Both the position numbers and the translations under genes were made by a program. Below, piece by piece: positions 8,920 to 18,258 of a DNA stretch of 64,000 nt. Location of the stretch: NCBI GenBank assembly GCA_021772915.1, contig JAJFLB010000018.1:310001-374000 (forward strand), read 5' to 3'. Position 1 is the stretch's first letter. The number at the start of each line of letters is the position of its first letter. The DNA comes from Gammaproteobacteria bacterium (GTDB lineage: Bacteria; Pseudomonadota; Gammaproteobacteria; Xanthomonadales; SZUA-36). The notes under the pieces are model-generated. The model ran no database searches, was not told the origin of the DNA, and was given only the letters and a program-made list of their open reading frames with translations.

Positions 8920-11061
8920 ATGTCGCCAAGACCCGGAATTCAAAGTAAAGACGTCTCTGCTACATTGATAGTGTCTGCTTTTGTTCTCCAATTGTTTTTC
9001 TTCGCACCACTTCAAGTCATCGTGCTGAACTTCGGGGAGTTCTCGGTAGGTTTCACAAGAGTCGCACTGATCCATCTCTCTCTTTCGATAGGCCTAATCG
9101 TGTCACTTTGCCTGCTCGTACGCATTTTCAGGATTCGGATACTCCTCCCCATCCTAACGTTCCTCAGCCTGGTTGCATTTCTGGAATCCAGATTCTTTCT
9201 GAGCTTCTCCCGGCATCTCCCTTTTGATGGGAAACCAATCGACTGGGAATCGCTTCGGTGGCTCTCCTACGTTGAACTCGGAGCAGTTCTTGTACTTGGT
9301 GCAATGTTTGTAGTATTCCACAAGCGAACACAGCTTCTCTCTTATGCGTCGCTTTTCATTATTGTGTTCCTGAGTTTTGGCCTATTCCATGCAGTGGTCT
9401 CCAATCTTGGTGCACTACTACCAAATCGGCAGACCAGCAAGACGGATTCAGCATACTTTGATGAGTTTTATCGAATATCCAGGAAGCGCAATGTTGTCCA
9501 CATTGTTCCGGACCAGACTCAAGGGGCGATGTTGCACGATATTTTGTTGTTGGATCATGAACATTATGCAAAAGTATTCGACGGATTCACACTTTTCACA
9601 CAGGCTGTCGGCCGCTATGAAGGCACTTATCCGAGCGTAGTTTTTTACATGGCAGGCGAAGCCCCTGAACCCAAATATGACCTGGTTTCGAGTCAACCAT
9701 ACACGTGGGACTACATAGAGGACACATTACGCGAGCGATCCATTATCACGGCGCTCTCGAGAAGTGCATTCAAAACTTTTGGCTTTCAATTTCATGCCGG
9801 CATTTTCTGCAAAGGTCCGTACACTGCCTGCACCGGTACCCACGATGAAGTTTTTGGCGGCGTAGCCCTGCGGAACCCTGGAAGTAGAGTAACGAGTACT
9901 ATTCTGACAGCGCTGGATCTGGCCTTCTTTCAACTGAGCCCTGTCGTCTTACGTGAGTGGATCTACGATGAAGGACGTTGGCTGACGAAGAAGTTGGTCA
10001 AGAGTGCCAACACACATTCCGGGATTCTCGATATGTTCACGGAGAAGATGCAGGTGGGCAACGACCCGGGATCATACAACTACTTTCATCATGCCGGCGC
10101 TCACGCTCCGTTGCTGTTTGACCGCAATTGTAAGTATCTCGGTCCACAAACGATCAATTGGCAAAACCAACGTGAGCAAGTGATGTGCACTTTGGCACAG
10201 ATCGAAAAGATGATTCAGTCCATCAAGATGACTGGAGTATACGATCAGACCATGATTGTGATTAATGGTGATCACGGAACTCCCTGGCTGCCAAAGTCCT
10301 ATCCAGTTCGATCAGGCGAGGTCATAGCACAATCACTGATAGGGACAGCAAGCACCCTTGTGCTGATTAAACCGCCTGACGTACGTGGGCCATTGAGCTT
10401 TTCGAGTCGGCCCGTCACTACTGGAGATATTCCGGCCACGATTGCGGATGCCTTCGGTCTTGATACAGTGTTCCCTGGTATTCCGATGTTCGGAACGGGG
10501 TTTGTTACAGATCGGGAACGGCAATACTATACATACGAATCGCCCGCGAAAGCCCATAATTTGCAAGCGCTAAAAAACATGACGCGTTACCGCATACGTG
10601 GAGATGTTTTTGACGAACGCAATTGGGTAGTACGAAATTATTCCAGCTCTGGAGATCACCCGTCACAACTGAGGATGGACGACGCCGAAATTCAAAGTTA
10701 CTCGCAAGGTTTAAGTGTACTTGAGCACCATGGTACTCCGATGCGCTGGGCAGATGGGAAACGGGTGCGGGTTTCCCTGTTACCACCTCCGCAGGGGCAA
10801 GTATCCTTGGTATTCGAGAGTTACGTTCCTCCATTTATTGAAGGGCAGTGGATGGAAATTTCAGTCAAGGGTAGGATCATTGCGAAACTGGACGAAAAGC
10901 AACTCAGAGGTCAGCGGCATATCGTACCCCTTCCGCATAACTTACCGCGTACAGAAGTACTTGAAATTGAATTCAATATAGGCAAAACGTGGAGTTCCAA
11001 AGAGGACCCGAGACATCTTTCAATATTGTTTAAATACATAGGACTGGAACCCACGGGTTGA
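8920..11061 (+). CDS. Membrane-bound sulfatase-like / phosphoethanolamine-transferase-fold enzyme
   Basis: 713 residues. About five transmembrane helices occupy residues 11-165. An alkaline-phosphatase-superfamily domain follows: NVVHIVPDQTQG (first metal-site Asp), GRYEGTYPSVVFYMAGE (candidate nucleophile Thr), HHAGAHAP (metal/substrate His) and MIVINGDHGTP near 449 (Asp-His metal pair). The last 200 residues form a beta-rich domain of unknown role. The layout matches LTA-synthase/YejM/sulfatase-like proteins that act on periplasmic or outer-face glycans and lipids; the substrate is not evident. The ATG at 8920 has TAGGAC in good position. By eye the gene is richer in A/T than its neighbours, which may mark transfer. 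Confidence 0.8.
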   Translation: MSPRPGIQSKDVSATLIVSAFVLQLFFFAPLQVIVLNFGEFSVGFTRVALIHLSLSIGLIVSLCLLVRIFRIRILLPILTFLSLVAFLESRFFLSFSRHLPFDGKPIDWESLRWLSYVELGAVLVLGAMFVVFHKRTQLLSYASLFIIVFLSFGLFHAVVSNLGALLPNRQTSKTDSAYFDEFYRISRKRNVVHIVPDQTQGAMLHDILLLDHEHYAKVFDGFTLFTQAVGRYEGTYPSVVFYMAGEAPEPKYDLVSSQPYTWDYIEDTLRERSIITALSRSAFKTFGFQFHAGIFCKGPYTACTGTHDEVFGGVALRNPGSRVTSTILTALDLAFFQLSPVVLREWIYDEGRWLTKKLVKSANTHSGILDMFTEKMQVGNDPGSYNYFHHAGAHAPLLFDRNCKYLGPQTINWQNQREQVMCTLAQIEKMIQSIKMTGVYDQTMIVINGDHGTPWLPKSYPVRSGEVIAQSLIGTASTLVLIKPPDVRGPLSFSSRPVTTGDIPATIADAFGLDTVFPGIPMFGTGFVTDRERQYYTYESPAKAHNLQALKNMTRYRIRGDVFDERNWVVRNYSSSGDHPSQLRMDDAEIQSYSQGLSVLEHHGTPMRWADGKRVRVSLLPPPQGQVSLVFESYVPPFIEGQWMEISVKGRIIAKLDEKQLRGQRHIVPLPHNLPRTEVLEIEFNIGKTWSSKEDPRHLSILFKYIGLEPTG

Positions 11062-11256
11062 GCCGGGAACTCAGCTGCAAATCAATGCTTGCCCAGCCCG
11101 AGGGTAAGACTAGCAAATGCTATACCCACTCCGCCTGATTGTCCGGCGACTTTTTTTTCGGATAACACCAGTATGGTGTCCTGGGCCATGGCAATGGCCA
11201 ACAGTGCTCCAGTAACATAGTTGGCTTCCCGGTCCTGTGGGAATCGGCGTTCTGGG

Positions 11257-12114
11257 CTAGGTCGACTCAGCTTCAGAGGAAGCCGCTTCCGCGCAAGGCT
11301 CAACATCGGGCTCGATATCCCAGTAGAGCTTGTCAAGACCCGTGGCCTGGTCTTCTTCCGACACCTTCAGACCGGTTGTGTATTTGAAAATAAATGCCAA
11401 TATAAAGGCTGTGACAACACCCGTGCCAATACACACCACGGCACCAACAAATTGCATCAGTAAACTGATTTCCCCGTGTTGGAAGGCATAAGGGCCCTCC
11501 TCGATGCCCAGCCAGCCACCACGAGGTGTCCCGGCTTCCAACAAGCCCACCATGAGCAGACCATAAGTGCCGACACCGATGAACAGCGGGATCAGCTTGT
11601 GTTCATCTATTTTCAGTTTGTGCATGAATTCATAAACCGCGTAGGCAACGAAAGGTGCGCCCAGTGCAACCAGGAACACTTGCCAGGGAAGGTAAACATC
11701 AAGGCCTGAAGCACCTGACACGTAGCCGGCCATCGGGCCCATTGTGAAATAGTCCAGTCTGCCTTTCCTGTAGGCAATGATTGCCCCTGTAATGGCACCA
11801 CCTGCCCAAGCGGCACCATAGTTATTGAATGCGATCGCCACACTCGTGTCTGCCATGGTGACACTCACCGCATAGGCACCGGGATCGAAGAAAAACAGGC
11901 AAGCCACGATCACCATTGGCATACCGGCCGGCAGCAGGTAAACGAAGCCGACGCCGAAAAAGTCATGGAAGCCCCTGTTGGTCAACGGACCCACGGAACC
12001 TCAGGTCCAATTGGCCACAAACGCGAACACAAGTGTGGTGACAAAACAGGTGATGTAGAAGGCGGATGGTCTCATGCGTTCAGCGACCGCGAAATGCAAC
12101 TCCAAACGACTCAT
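11257..12114 (-). pseudogene. Decayed ammonium transporter (Amt) with in-frame TGA
   Basis: Reading from the ATG at 12114 gives an Amt segment containing AERMRPSAFYITCF and FAFVANWT, then TGA at 12001-12003 where family members usually have Trp of a HW-W-G type motif. The same frame then continues GPLTNRGFHDFFGVGFVYLL, several transmembrane helices, KLKIDEHKLIPLFIGVGTYG and the typical Amt cytoplasmic tail GLKVSEEDQATGLD. The total is about 285 codons against roughly 400 for Amt. The N-terminal helices are missing, and a stretch between the VHLLGG-like segment and the NPGS-like segment also seems deleted. A 245-residue product from GTG 11994 could be made but would lack half of the pore. Confidence 0.75.
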
Positions 12115-12170
12115 GGTCCGATCGGTGATGACAGAGCGATTAGTCTTCTAAAGTTTTTGTTTCCAAGCCG

Positions 12171-12707
12171 TCAAGGTTGTGTAGATTTCCTTATTTCAAA
12201 GAACTCGAATGACATCGAGCTTGGCCCTTCAATAAACAGGACACGGTGGGCATCAACTTCAGAAGTAATGTAGCCCTCAGCAAAGTCCTTTGGTGCCTGA
12301 CCGATAATTTCGTAACCTTTCGCAAGTATTTGCTCTTTAATTGCAACAACATCATCAACCTCGATAGAAATGTGGGCCATGCCTGCATAAGCCCCTCGTG
12401 GATGCAATGGATACTGTGTATGGGGTTTTACGCTTGGGCCTGATAATAATTCCAGACGTTGTCCCCGCTGATCACTTAAGAAAAGCCGTTCTCCTCCGCC
12501 TGGTAATTGCACCCGGGAGATAACTTTCAGCGAAGACACCTCGGATAGAAATGTGATCATCGCATCAACATCGTCTACCCATAGACCAACATGATAGATT
12601 CCATTCTTAAAATCGCCTGACTTGTCGGGAATGATAACCGTACTTTTGTCAGCAAAACTTACCGAACTTGATACAAACAACAAAATAACCAAAAACTGTT
12701 TCAACAT
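12171..12707 (-). CDS. Exported VOC (glyoxalase/dioxygenase-fold) protein
   Basis: About 178 residues from ATG 12707. A cleavable signal peptide (FLVILLFVSSSVSFA) comes first, then one pair of VOC modules: IYHVGLWVDD opens the first half, AHISIEVDD the second, and SFEFFEI supplies the last expected metal-side Glu. Metal residues His/Glu/His/Glu are therefore plausible. Export of a VOC protein is less common than the cytoplasmic form. No substrate can be given. It follows the Amt remnant by about 56 bases on the same strand; the ribosome site is weak (AGGA eleven bases before ATG). Confidence 0.75.
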   Translation of the reverse strand: MLKQFLVILLFVSSSVSFADKSTVIIPDKSGDFKNGIYHVGLWVDDVDAMITFLSEVSSLKVISRVQLPGGGERLFLSDQRGQRLELLSGPSVKPHTQYPLHPRGAYAGMAHISIEVDDVVAIKEQILAKGYEIIGQAPKDFAEGYITSEVDAHRVLFIEGPSSMSFEFFEIRKSTQP

Positions 12708-12814
12708 GTCATTAAGATTCCTGAGCAATTTTAGTCTTTAAATTTGAAAACGGGCCATTCTCAACCACTTTATACAACAATATCGATGCGAACCCGTTCG
12801 TTTTTCTTATTTTC

Positions 12815-14425
12815 CTACCGGCTACCATTCATTTCTAATGCTGGAAATCTACGTGGTGGACGCCGATGTTGTGTCAACTGTTCGTAGGCGTAGGCATAAG
12901 CAAACAATTTCCCTTCATCGTAACGCCTCGTCAGTATTTGCAGTCCGGCCGGGAGGTTCTGGTAGGTATATCCCATTGGTACCGTCACCGCAGGCATGCC
13001 GGTTGCCGGTGCAATGATCTGGGAATTATCACCTTTGTACTCTTCTAATGCCTTATTCAGGTGGGCCGGGGGATTGGTCCAGGTAGGGAACACCACGGCA
13101 TCCAGGTCGGATAACTGCATGGTGTCCATCATGGCATCAAGAAAAGCCTTACGTGACGGGTCCTCCAGGTAGAGTGGGCAGGGCTCGTCCCAGCTCTCAG
13201 GCGGAACATCCAGCGGGCTGTCAGCAAAAAACCGTAAAGCGTTTTCGATGTAGGGTGAATACTCACCGGTCTCCAGCACCGTGTTGACATCCAGGAACGG
13301 TGCCTTGTCACCCAGTGTCTTCAGGTAGTTCATGACATCATAGCGAAACCGGGGACAGAATTTTACGTTCTCTCTTAGCACCTGGAAACCCTCCACCACA
13401 ACAGGGTCAATGATCACTGCACCGATGGAGGACAGGTCCTGCAGCGCCCTTTCAAACAGGGCCGTCACCTGCGCATCGGCTTCCTCCGTATTGACAAGGA
13501 TACGCAAGACACCGATTCGCGCCCCCTTCAGACCGTCCTTGTCCAGAAAAGCGGTGTAATCGGGTTCTTTTTTGTCCTTGCCGTTTTCAGTCAGGGGATC
13601 AGCCGGATCATAACCGGCAACCACATTAAAAATCCTGGCGGCGTCTTCAACCGTACGCGTCATGGGTCCGGCGATATCCCGGTCGAAACTCAAGGGCACC
13701 ACACCATCACGGCTGGTGAGGCCAATGGTGGATCGAATTCCAAACAGGGCCAGGTGTGATGACGGGCCACGAATGGAATTCCCGGTATCGGAACCCATTC
13801 CGGCGACACCGAAACTGGCCGCAACACCTGATGCTGTCCCGCCTGAAGAACCGGCCGGAACACGGTTGAGGGCGTAGGCATTGGCCGTGACACCGTATGA
13901 TGAACTGGTGGTCTCCCTGGGGCTGAAAGCCCACTCAGCCATGTTGGTCTTGGCGACAACAATGGCATCCGCTTGCCTGAGTTTGCGTACCATGAAGGCA
14001 TCGTCGGGGGGATAATTGTCCTTCAGTGTAATTGACCCTGCCGTGGTCGGCAGATCATGGGTGTCGTAATTGTCTTTCACCAGCAGCGGTGCACAAAACA
14101 ACGCCCCTGTGGCGCCACCCTTGTCGAGCGCCCTGTCCAGTTCGTCCGCGCGTTGCAACGCCTGCGGATTGATAACCGTAATTGCATTGAGCCCGGTGGA
14201 CTTATCGTACGACTCGATCCGATCAAGATAGGTTTGTACGACGGCACGGCAGGTTGTCCTGCCGCTCATGATGGCATCCCGGATTGCCTTGATGCTGGTC
14301 TCAACCACGTCGAAGGACCCTGGATTTACCACCACTTTTTCTAATTCGTGTTGTTGTTTCACACAGGATACGAGGGCTGACAGCAAGAGGAGGAAAATCC
14401 ACGAGGCATATTTCTTCTTCGACAT
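12815..14425 (-). CDS. Amidase-signature family lipoprotein
   Basis: 536 residues from ATG 14425, with AGGG seven bases upstream. The N-terminus is a lipoprotein signal, LLLLSALVSC, with the lipobox Cys. The amidase signature is complete: Lys in LLVKDNYDT (about residue 115), cis-Ser in AGSSGGTASG (about 189) and nucleophile Ser in GSDTGNSIRG (about 213), the Ser-Ser-Lys triad that hydrolyses amides. The second Gly of the usual GGSIR is Asn here. It is probably anchored to the outer membrane or inner-membrane face of the periplasm, where it could act on peptide or plant-type amides. The NTF2-like gene is 65 bases upstream on the same strand. Confidence 0.85.
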   Translation of the reverse strand: MSKKKYASWIFLLLLSALVSCVKQQHELEKVVVNPGSFDVVETSIKAIRDAIMSGRTTCRAVVQTYLDRIESYDKSTGLNAITVINPQALQRADELDRALDKGGATGALFCAPLLVKDNYDTHDLPTTAGSITLKDNYPPDDAFMVRKLRQADAIVVAKTNMAEWAFSPRETTSSSYGVTANAYALNRVPAGSSGGTASGVAASFGVAGMGSDTGNSIRGPSSHLALFGIRSTIGLTSRDGVVPLSFDRDIAGPMTRTVEDAARIFNVVAGYDPADPLTENGKDKKEPDYTAFLDKDGLKGARIGVLRILVNTEEADAQVTALFERALQDLSSIGAVIIDPVVVEGFQVLRENVKFCPRFRYDVMNYLKTLGDKAPFLDVNTVLETGEYSPYIENALRFFADSPLDVPPESWDEPCPLYLEDPSRKAFLDAMMDTMQLSDLDAVVFPTWTNPPAHLNKALEEYKGDNSQIIAPATGMPAVTVPMGYTYQNLPAGLQILTRRYDEGKLFAYAYAYEQLTQHRRPPRRFPALEMNGSR

Positions 14426-14490
14426 AAATGACCCTGTTGGCATTGTGTTATGCATGTGTACAACCGAATGAAATGAACGGAACACCGCGA

Positions 14491-14895
14491 TCAGTCTCTA
14501 GTCGCCAGGACATCGCTGATGAGTTTGGTATCCCAATAGAATGGTTGGATCTCCTTGATCAGCTCACCTTCAAACAGATAAACTTCTGCGACCTTGCTCG
14601 AAAACGGGATACCCGACCGCCTGCCGACACCGCTTATTGCAGCCATTAACAGCACCTGGGTATCACCTTCCGCATAATATTGCGGCTCAACTTTAAAATG
14701 ATTGAACGAATCGATGAAGATCACTTTTGCCAGCTTTCTGAAGCCATCGACGCCCCGATAAACACCCGCATAGGGCAAGGCGGCAGATTCTCTTACTGCA
14801 AATTCTTCGTGACAAAACCCCTCAAGCTTTTGCCAGTCACGGTCAACAGCCGTCTCAAGAAACCGCTTTACAAGGTCTGTCTTGCAAATGGTCAT
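14491..14895 (-). CDS. NTF2/SnoaL-like small protein
   Basis: 134 residues from ATG 14895. The alpha-then-beta-sheet pattern of the NTF2-like fold is visible: an N-terminal helix VKRFLETAVDRDWQKLEGF, AGVYRGVDGFRKLAKV, strands around FKVEPQYYAEGDTQVLL, and a C-terminal EVYLFEGELIKEIQPFYWD. Members include polyketide cyclases, limonene-epoxide hydrolase relatives and many unknowns. No signal peptide is present. It lies just upstream of the amidase lipoprotein on the same strand and is probably co-transcribed. The function is unknown. Confidence 0.7.
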   Translation of the reverse strand: MTICKTDLVKRFLETAVDRDWQKLEGFCHEEFAVRESAALPYAGVYRGVDGFRKLAKVIFIDSFNHFKVEPQYYAEGDTQVLLMAAISGVGRRSGIPFSSKVAEVYLFEGELIKEIQPFYWDTKLISDVLATRD

Positions 14896-15217
14896 CCGGG
14901 CCCACCAGACTCCCGGTGCAAGGCGGCCGCTGGTGGCCTCTGAATGCACCATTAATTACGAGGCAGTACACCAGCCCACCCATTCGAAAAACTCTAAGCC
15001 AAGAGTATAAGTCGAATAAATGGCAAACTCTAATTCCCGTGACTACGGGACGCATGGGTGATAACGACGTTTGATCAGCACTGACCGCAAAGAACCGGGT
15101 AATTACTATCAGGCCATGAATGGGAACGTTTAAATCCTCTATACTCAATCCCGACAATTGAGTACTTATCCTTGCGTGGAGTGAGCTCGTAGTCTTTTGC
15201 AGACACTGGAGTAAAGC
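14896..15217. other. Divergent intergenic region, 322 bases, no supported gene
   Basis: It separates the minus-strand NTF2-like gene from the plus-strand beta-propeller gene. I see no good coding frame, no RNA gene and no terminator. Promoters for both directions should lie here, but I cannot name a convincing -35/-10 pair. Confidence 0.5.
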
Positions 15218-16207
15218 ATGAAAGAGCTACTTTGTGCGGTTGGTGCAACAATCTTGCTGCTGTCCCTCCCGGTAAACGCACAACGACCGGACGGCTTGCG
15301 TGGCACGCTGATCGTCCTCAACAAACAGGGACATGATGCAAACTTTATTGACCTGGCCTCCGGGGAGAGGCTTGCAACCTTACCAACCGGCAGGGGTCCG
15401 CATGAGCTTGTTGTTACCGACGATGGACGCTGGGCGATCAGCACCGACTACGGTGGTGGCAACAGCCTGACGGTATTCGATGTGAAAAACCTGCGGGTAG
15501 AGCGCACCATCGACCTGCGTCGCTACCCAAGGCCTCATGGAATCCTGTTAATGCCCGGTGAACAGGAAGTAATCGTTACCTCGGAAGCCAGCAGCACGCT
15601 GATTGTGGTTAATTTCCATACGGGTGAAATTAAGCTGGCAATAAGCACTCGCCGCAATAGCGCCCACATGGTGGCGGTGTCTGCAGATGGTCGCACGGCC
15701 TTCACCAGCAATGGCGGGTCAGACACTGTTTCAGTAGTTGACGTAGGCAGCAGCGACTACGTGAAGTCGATCGACGTACCGGATAGTCCGGAGGCCATTA
15801 CTACCAACAAGTCTGGCAGTGAAATCTGGGTCGGCAGTAATACTGACGAGGTGGTCTCAGTCATTTCGTCGCAAGACGAATCGCTGGTGGCGCAGTGGTC
15901 GGGGTTTGCATGGCCCTACCGGATATTACTAACCAATGACGAACGTTATGCCGTGGTACCGGATCTCAGAAAAAACAATGTGCGCTTCTTCAACGCGCAA
16001 TCGAAAACTGAATTGGGAACGCTTGATTTGCCAGGGACGCGGCCCGAGGGTGTCACACTTTATTCTGATGATCTCACCGTGTTTCTCTCCCTGTCAGGCC
16101 AAAATAAGGTTTTGGTCATCGACATCGTTAAGAGAAAGGTTTTGGGTGAATACAAGACCGGTGATTCTCCCGATGGCATAGGGTATTCGAAACTGGAACT
16201 GCGCTAG
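15218..16207 (+). CDS. Exported YncE-type beta-propeller protein
   Basis: 329 residues with a signal peptide (GATILLLSLPVNAQ). The body is a run of about seven repeats of the form L-x-V-x-D-x-x-S/T-G...P-x-G/H-x-x-x, for example LPTGRGPHELVVTDDGRWA, YPRPHGILLMPGEQ, ISTRRNSAHMVAVSADGRT and LPGTRPEGVTLYSDD. This is the YncE / cytochrome-D1-like propeller fold found in periplasmic binding or scaffolding proteins. No haem motif is present. GGAG lies eight bases before the ATG. It is followed after 79 bases by a secreted M20 peptidase on the same strand. Its ligand is unknown. Confidence 0.8.
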   Translation: MKELLCAVGATILLLSLPVNAQRPDGLRGTLIVLNKQGHDANFIDLASGERLATLPTGRGPHELVVTDDGRWAISTDYGGGNSLTVFDVKNLRVERTIDLRRYPRPHGILLMPGEQEVIVTSEASSTLIVVNFHTGEIKLAISTRRNSAHMVAVSADGRTAFTSNGGSDTVSVVDVGSSDYVKSIDVPDSPEAITTNKSGSEIWVGSNTDEVVSVISSQDESLVAQWSGFAWPYRILLTNDERYAVVPDLRKNNVRFFNAQSKTELGTLDLPGTRPEGVTLYSDDLTVFLSLSGQNKVLVIDIVKRKVLGEYKTGDSPDGIGYSKLELR

Positions 16208-16286
16208 ACAAGTGTAGAAACCAGATAGGTTTAAAACCGTATTCGGTCAAACCGTATTGGCGACTTAAAAAGAGAGTAATTCTGAA

Positions 16287-17705
16287 ATGAGAACATTCGT
16301 AAATGTATTGATGTTGGTCTCCGCTCTTGCCGTCATGCCCACAGTGTCTTTGCTTGCAGCGGAAACACCCTTCAGTGACCTGTCCACTCACGAGCAGTTA
16401 TCCGAAGACATTCTGCGTGAGTTGGTGGGCTTTGAAAGTACGGTCGAGAGACCGGAGCAGGTCAAAATGGCATTACAGGCCATGGCCGACCGGCTGCGCG
16501 TGGCCGGTTTTCCTGACGATGATATCCAGTTGGTCGAACCGGCTGCCGAACGGTATGGACTGGTCGTGCGTTACCGCGGGGTCGGCAAAAAGCCACCGCT
16601 GGCACTGCTAGCGCACATTGACGTTGTCACCGCCACGCCGGACGCCTGGGCCTTCCCACCTTTCAGTCTTGGCAAGAAAGATGGTTACTATGTGGGTCGG
16701 GGCACCGGTGACAACAAGGCCGGTGTCACCCAGATCGTCAGCAATTTCATTCGCCTGAAACAGGAAGGCTGGACCCCCAAACGTGATCTTATTGCGGCTA
16801 TTACGGGTGACGAAGAAACCAGCCAAACCGTGGCGGCCTGGTTCGCCAACGAGGGTAGGAGCCTCGTTGATGCCGAGTACGCCATTAATTCAGATGCCGG
16901 TGGTGGTGAATACGACGAGGAAGGCCGACGCATCGCTTTCTGGATACAAACCAGTGAGAAGCTGTACCAGACCTATGAATTGACTGCCACCAATGAAGGG
17001 GGTCACTCATCCCTGCCACGACCGGACAATGCCATTCAGGACCTTGCCGTGGCCATTACGCGACTGGCAAATCACCAGTTTCCGGTGATCCTGAATGACG
17101 GCACCGCGATGCAGTTGCGACGCTCAGCCTCACTGCACCCTGAAAAATTAGCACGTGACATGCTGGCCCTGGCTGAAGATGCAAACGATCACGCCGCTGC
17201 CCAGAGACTGTCAGAGACAGAAGCCGCCTTTAACGCGATGTTGCACACGACCTGCACTCCAACCATGCTCAAGGGCGGTCACGCGGAAAATGCGTTGCCG
17301 CGAGACGCCACCGTGACCATCAATTGTCGAATTCTGCCCGGCACCCCAGCGATTGAAATAGAAAAGGAAATCTCACGTCTAACCAGTGGTCTGGATGTGG
17401 ATATCAAAATCATTTATCAAGGCCTGGCCTCCGGGCCCTCCATTCTGCCGGACGCTTTGCTGGAAAGCATCGAATCACTGGTTGAGCAGCACTGGGGTGA
17501 TATTGCCGTGATTCCCAGCATGTCCACGGGTGCTACCGATGGGTTGTTTTACCGTAATGCCGGGATACCGGTTTACGGTGTTGGAGCGACCTTTAGCAAA
17601 CCCGGTGACCAACGTGCGCATGGGCTGGATGAAAGAATCGGTATTGGCGATTTCCACGAGTCCGTGGCGTTCTGGTACGAGTTACTCAAAACCGTTGCGC
17701 ACTGA
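16287..17705 (+). CDS. Secreted M20 family metallopeptidase
   Basis: 472 residues with a signal peptide ending SLLAAE. M20 zinc ligands are in order: LLAHIDVV (His), RGTGDNKAG (bridging Asp), TGDEETSQ (catalytic Glu and ligand Glu), NSDAGGG (Asp) and AHGLDER near the C-terminus (His). The dimerisation-domain motif GGHSSLP is present. The family cleaves dipeptides, N-acyl amino acids or N-carbamoyl groups; export points to periplasmic peptide use. The length fits the family and it looks intact. It probably shares a transcript with the beta-propeller gene upstream. Confidence 0.9.
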   Translation: MRTFVNVLMLVSALAVMPTVSLLAAETPFSDLSTHEQLSEDILRELVGFESTVERPEQVKMALQAMADRLRVAGFPDDDIQLVEPAAERYGLVVRYRGVGKKPPLALLAHIDVVTATPDAWAFPPFSLGKKDGYYVGRGTGDNKAGVTQIVSNFIRLKQEGWTPKRDLIAAITGDEETSQTVAAWFANEGRSLVDAEYAINSDAGGGEYDEEGRRIAFWIQTSEKLYQTYELTATNEGGHSSLPRPDNAIQDLAVAITRLANHQFPVILNDGTAMQLRRSASLHPEKLARDMLALAEDANDHAAAQRLSETEAAFNAMLHTTCTPTMLKGGHAENALPRDATVTINCRILPGTPAIEIEKEISRLTSGLDVDIKIIYQGLASGPSILPDALLESIESLVEQHWGDIAVIPSMSTGATDGLFYRNAGIPVYGVGATFSKPGDQRAHGLDERIGIGDFHESVAFWYELLKTVAH

Positions 17706-17716
17706 CAAGGAACTGA

Positions 17717-18049
17717 CCAACCCATACGATCATGGCACGTCCCTGGTTCAAGAAACGCTGGAACAAGATCGTCCCCAAGGCAGCCGAGCGCAGTACCTAC
17801 GTTTTGGTATCCAGTCTGTGTCTGATTTTATTATTTCGTGAATGGATTGCTATGCCGGATGTGGTTTGGCAGACAGCCAACGCTACCTGGGTAACGGTGT
17901 TGTGGGCCGTGTACCTTGGAGGCTACGGCATGGTGCTGATATCCACATTCCTGATTAACCATTTCGAACTGTTTGGCCTTAGCCAGGTACTACAAGAGAG
18001 GCCCGGCAGAATTGCCGGGCCTCACGCACCGTTAATATCCAAGGGCTGA
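17717..18049 (+). pseudogene. Fragment of MddA/NnrU-type membrane methyltransferase
   Basis: The 105-codon frame from ATG 17732 matches the middle of methanethiol S-methyltransferase (MddA, isoprenylcysteine-methyltransferase superfamily): MARPWFKK, ERSTYVLVSSL, then STFLINHFELFGLSQV. In full proteins about 70 residues with two helices come before MARP, and the SAM-binding half follows FGL-Q. Here similarity begins right after a TGA at 17714-17716 (codons give P-T-H-T-I before MARP) and ends at a strong hairpin. Both ends are therefore lost by deletion. A product would have two helices and no active site. Confidence 0.7.
17998..18023. repeat. Perfect 11-bp hairpin without T-run
   Basis: GAGGCCCGGCA (17998-18008) pairs with TGCCGGGCCTC (18013-18023) over a four-base loop. 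No T-run follows on either strand, so a classical terminator is not supported. It sits where the methyltransferase fragment loses similarity to its family. Confidence 0.6.
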
Positions 18050-18258
18050 CTGGTGACTCCCGGTGCCCATCTGGTCGTCCTCTTCCAGGAGCATGTTTCC
18101 CTGTACGAGATCATCTTCCCTAACGATCGCTGCGGTAATAACACACGCTGGTACTGCACCAGATTCCGGTGCTATTGTTCCTGCGCTACTGCCTATTGAA
18201 GCCGAATATATAGCATAATGGGGAATTCGTAAGCACGTCTGTGAAAGGATAGGTTTTT

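Noticed and set aside
11082-11336. Minus-strand frame ending in a porin-like beta strand
   Set aside because: It overlaps the end of the Amt remnant in another frame and is too short to be a barrel; the likeness is probably chance.
12001-12003. Selenocysteine readthrough of the in-frame TGA in the Amt remnant
   Set aside because: The family has Trp here, no selenocysteine insertion hairpin is evident right after the codon, and other parts of the gene are also missing.
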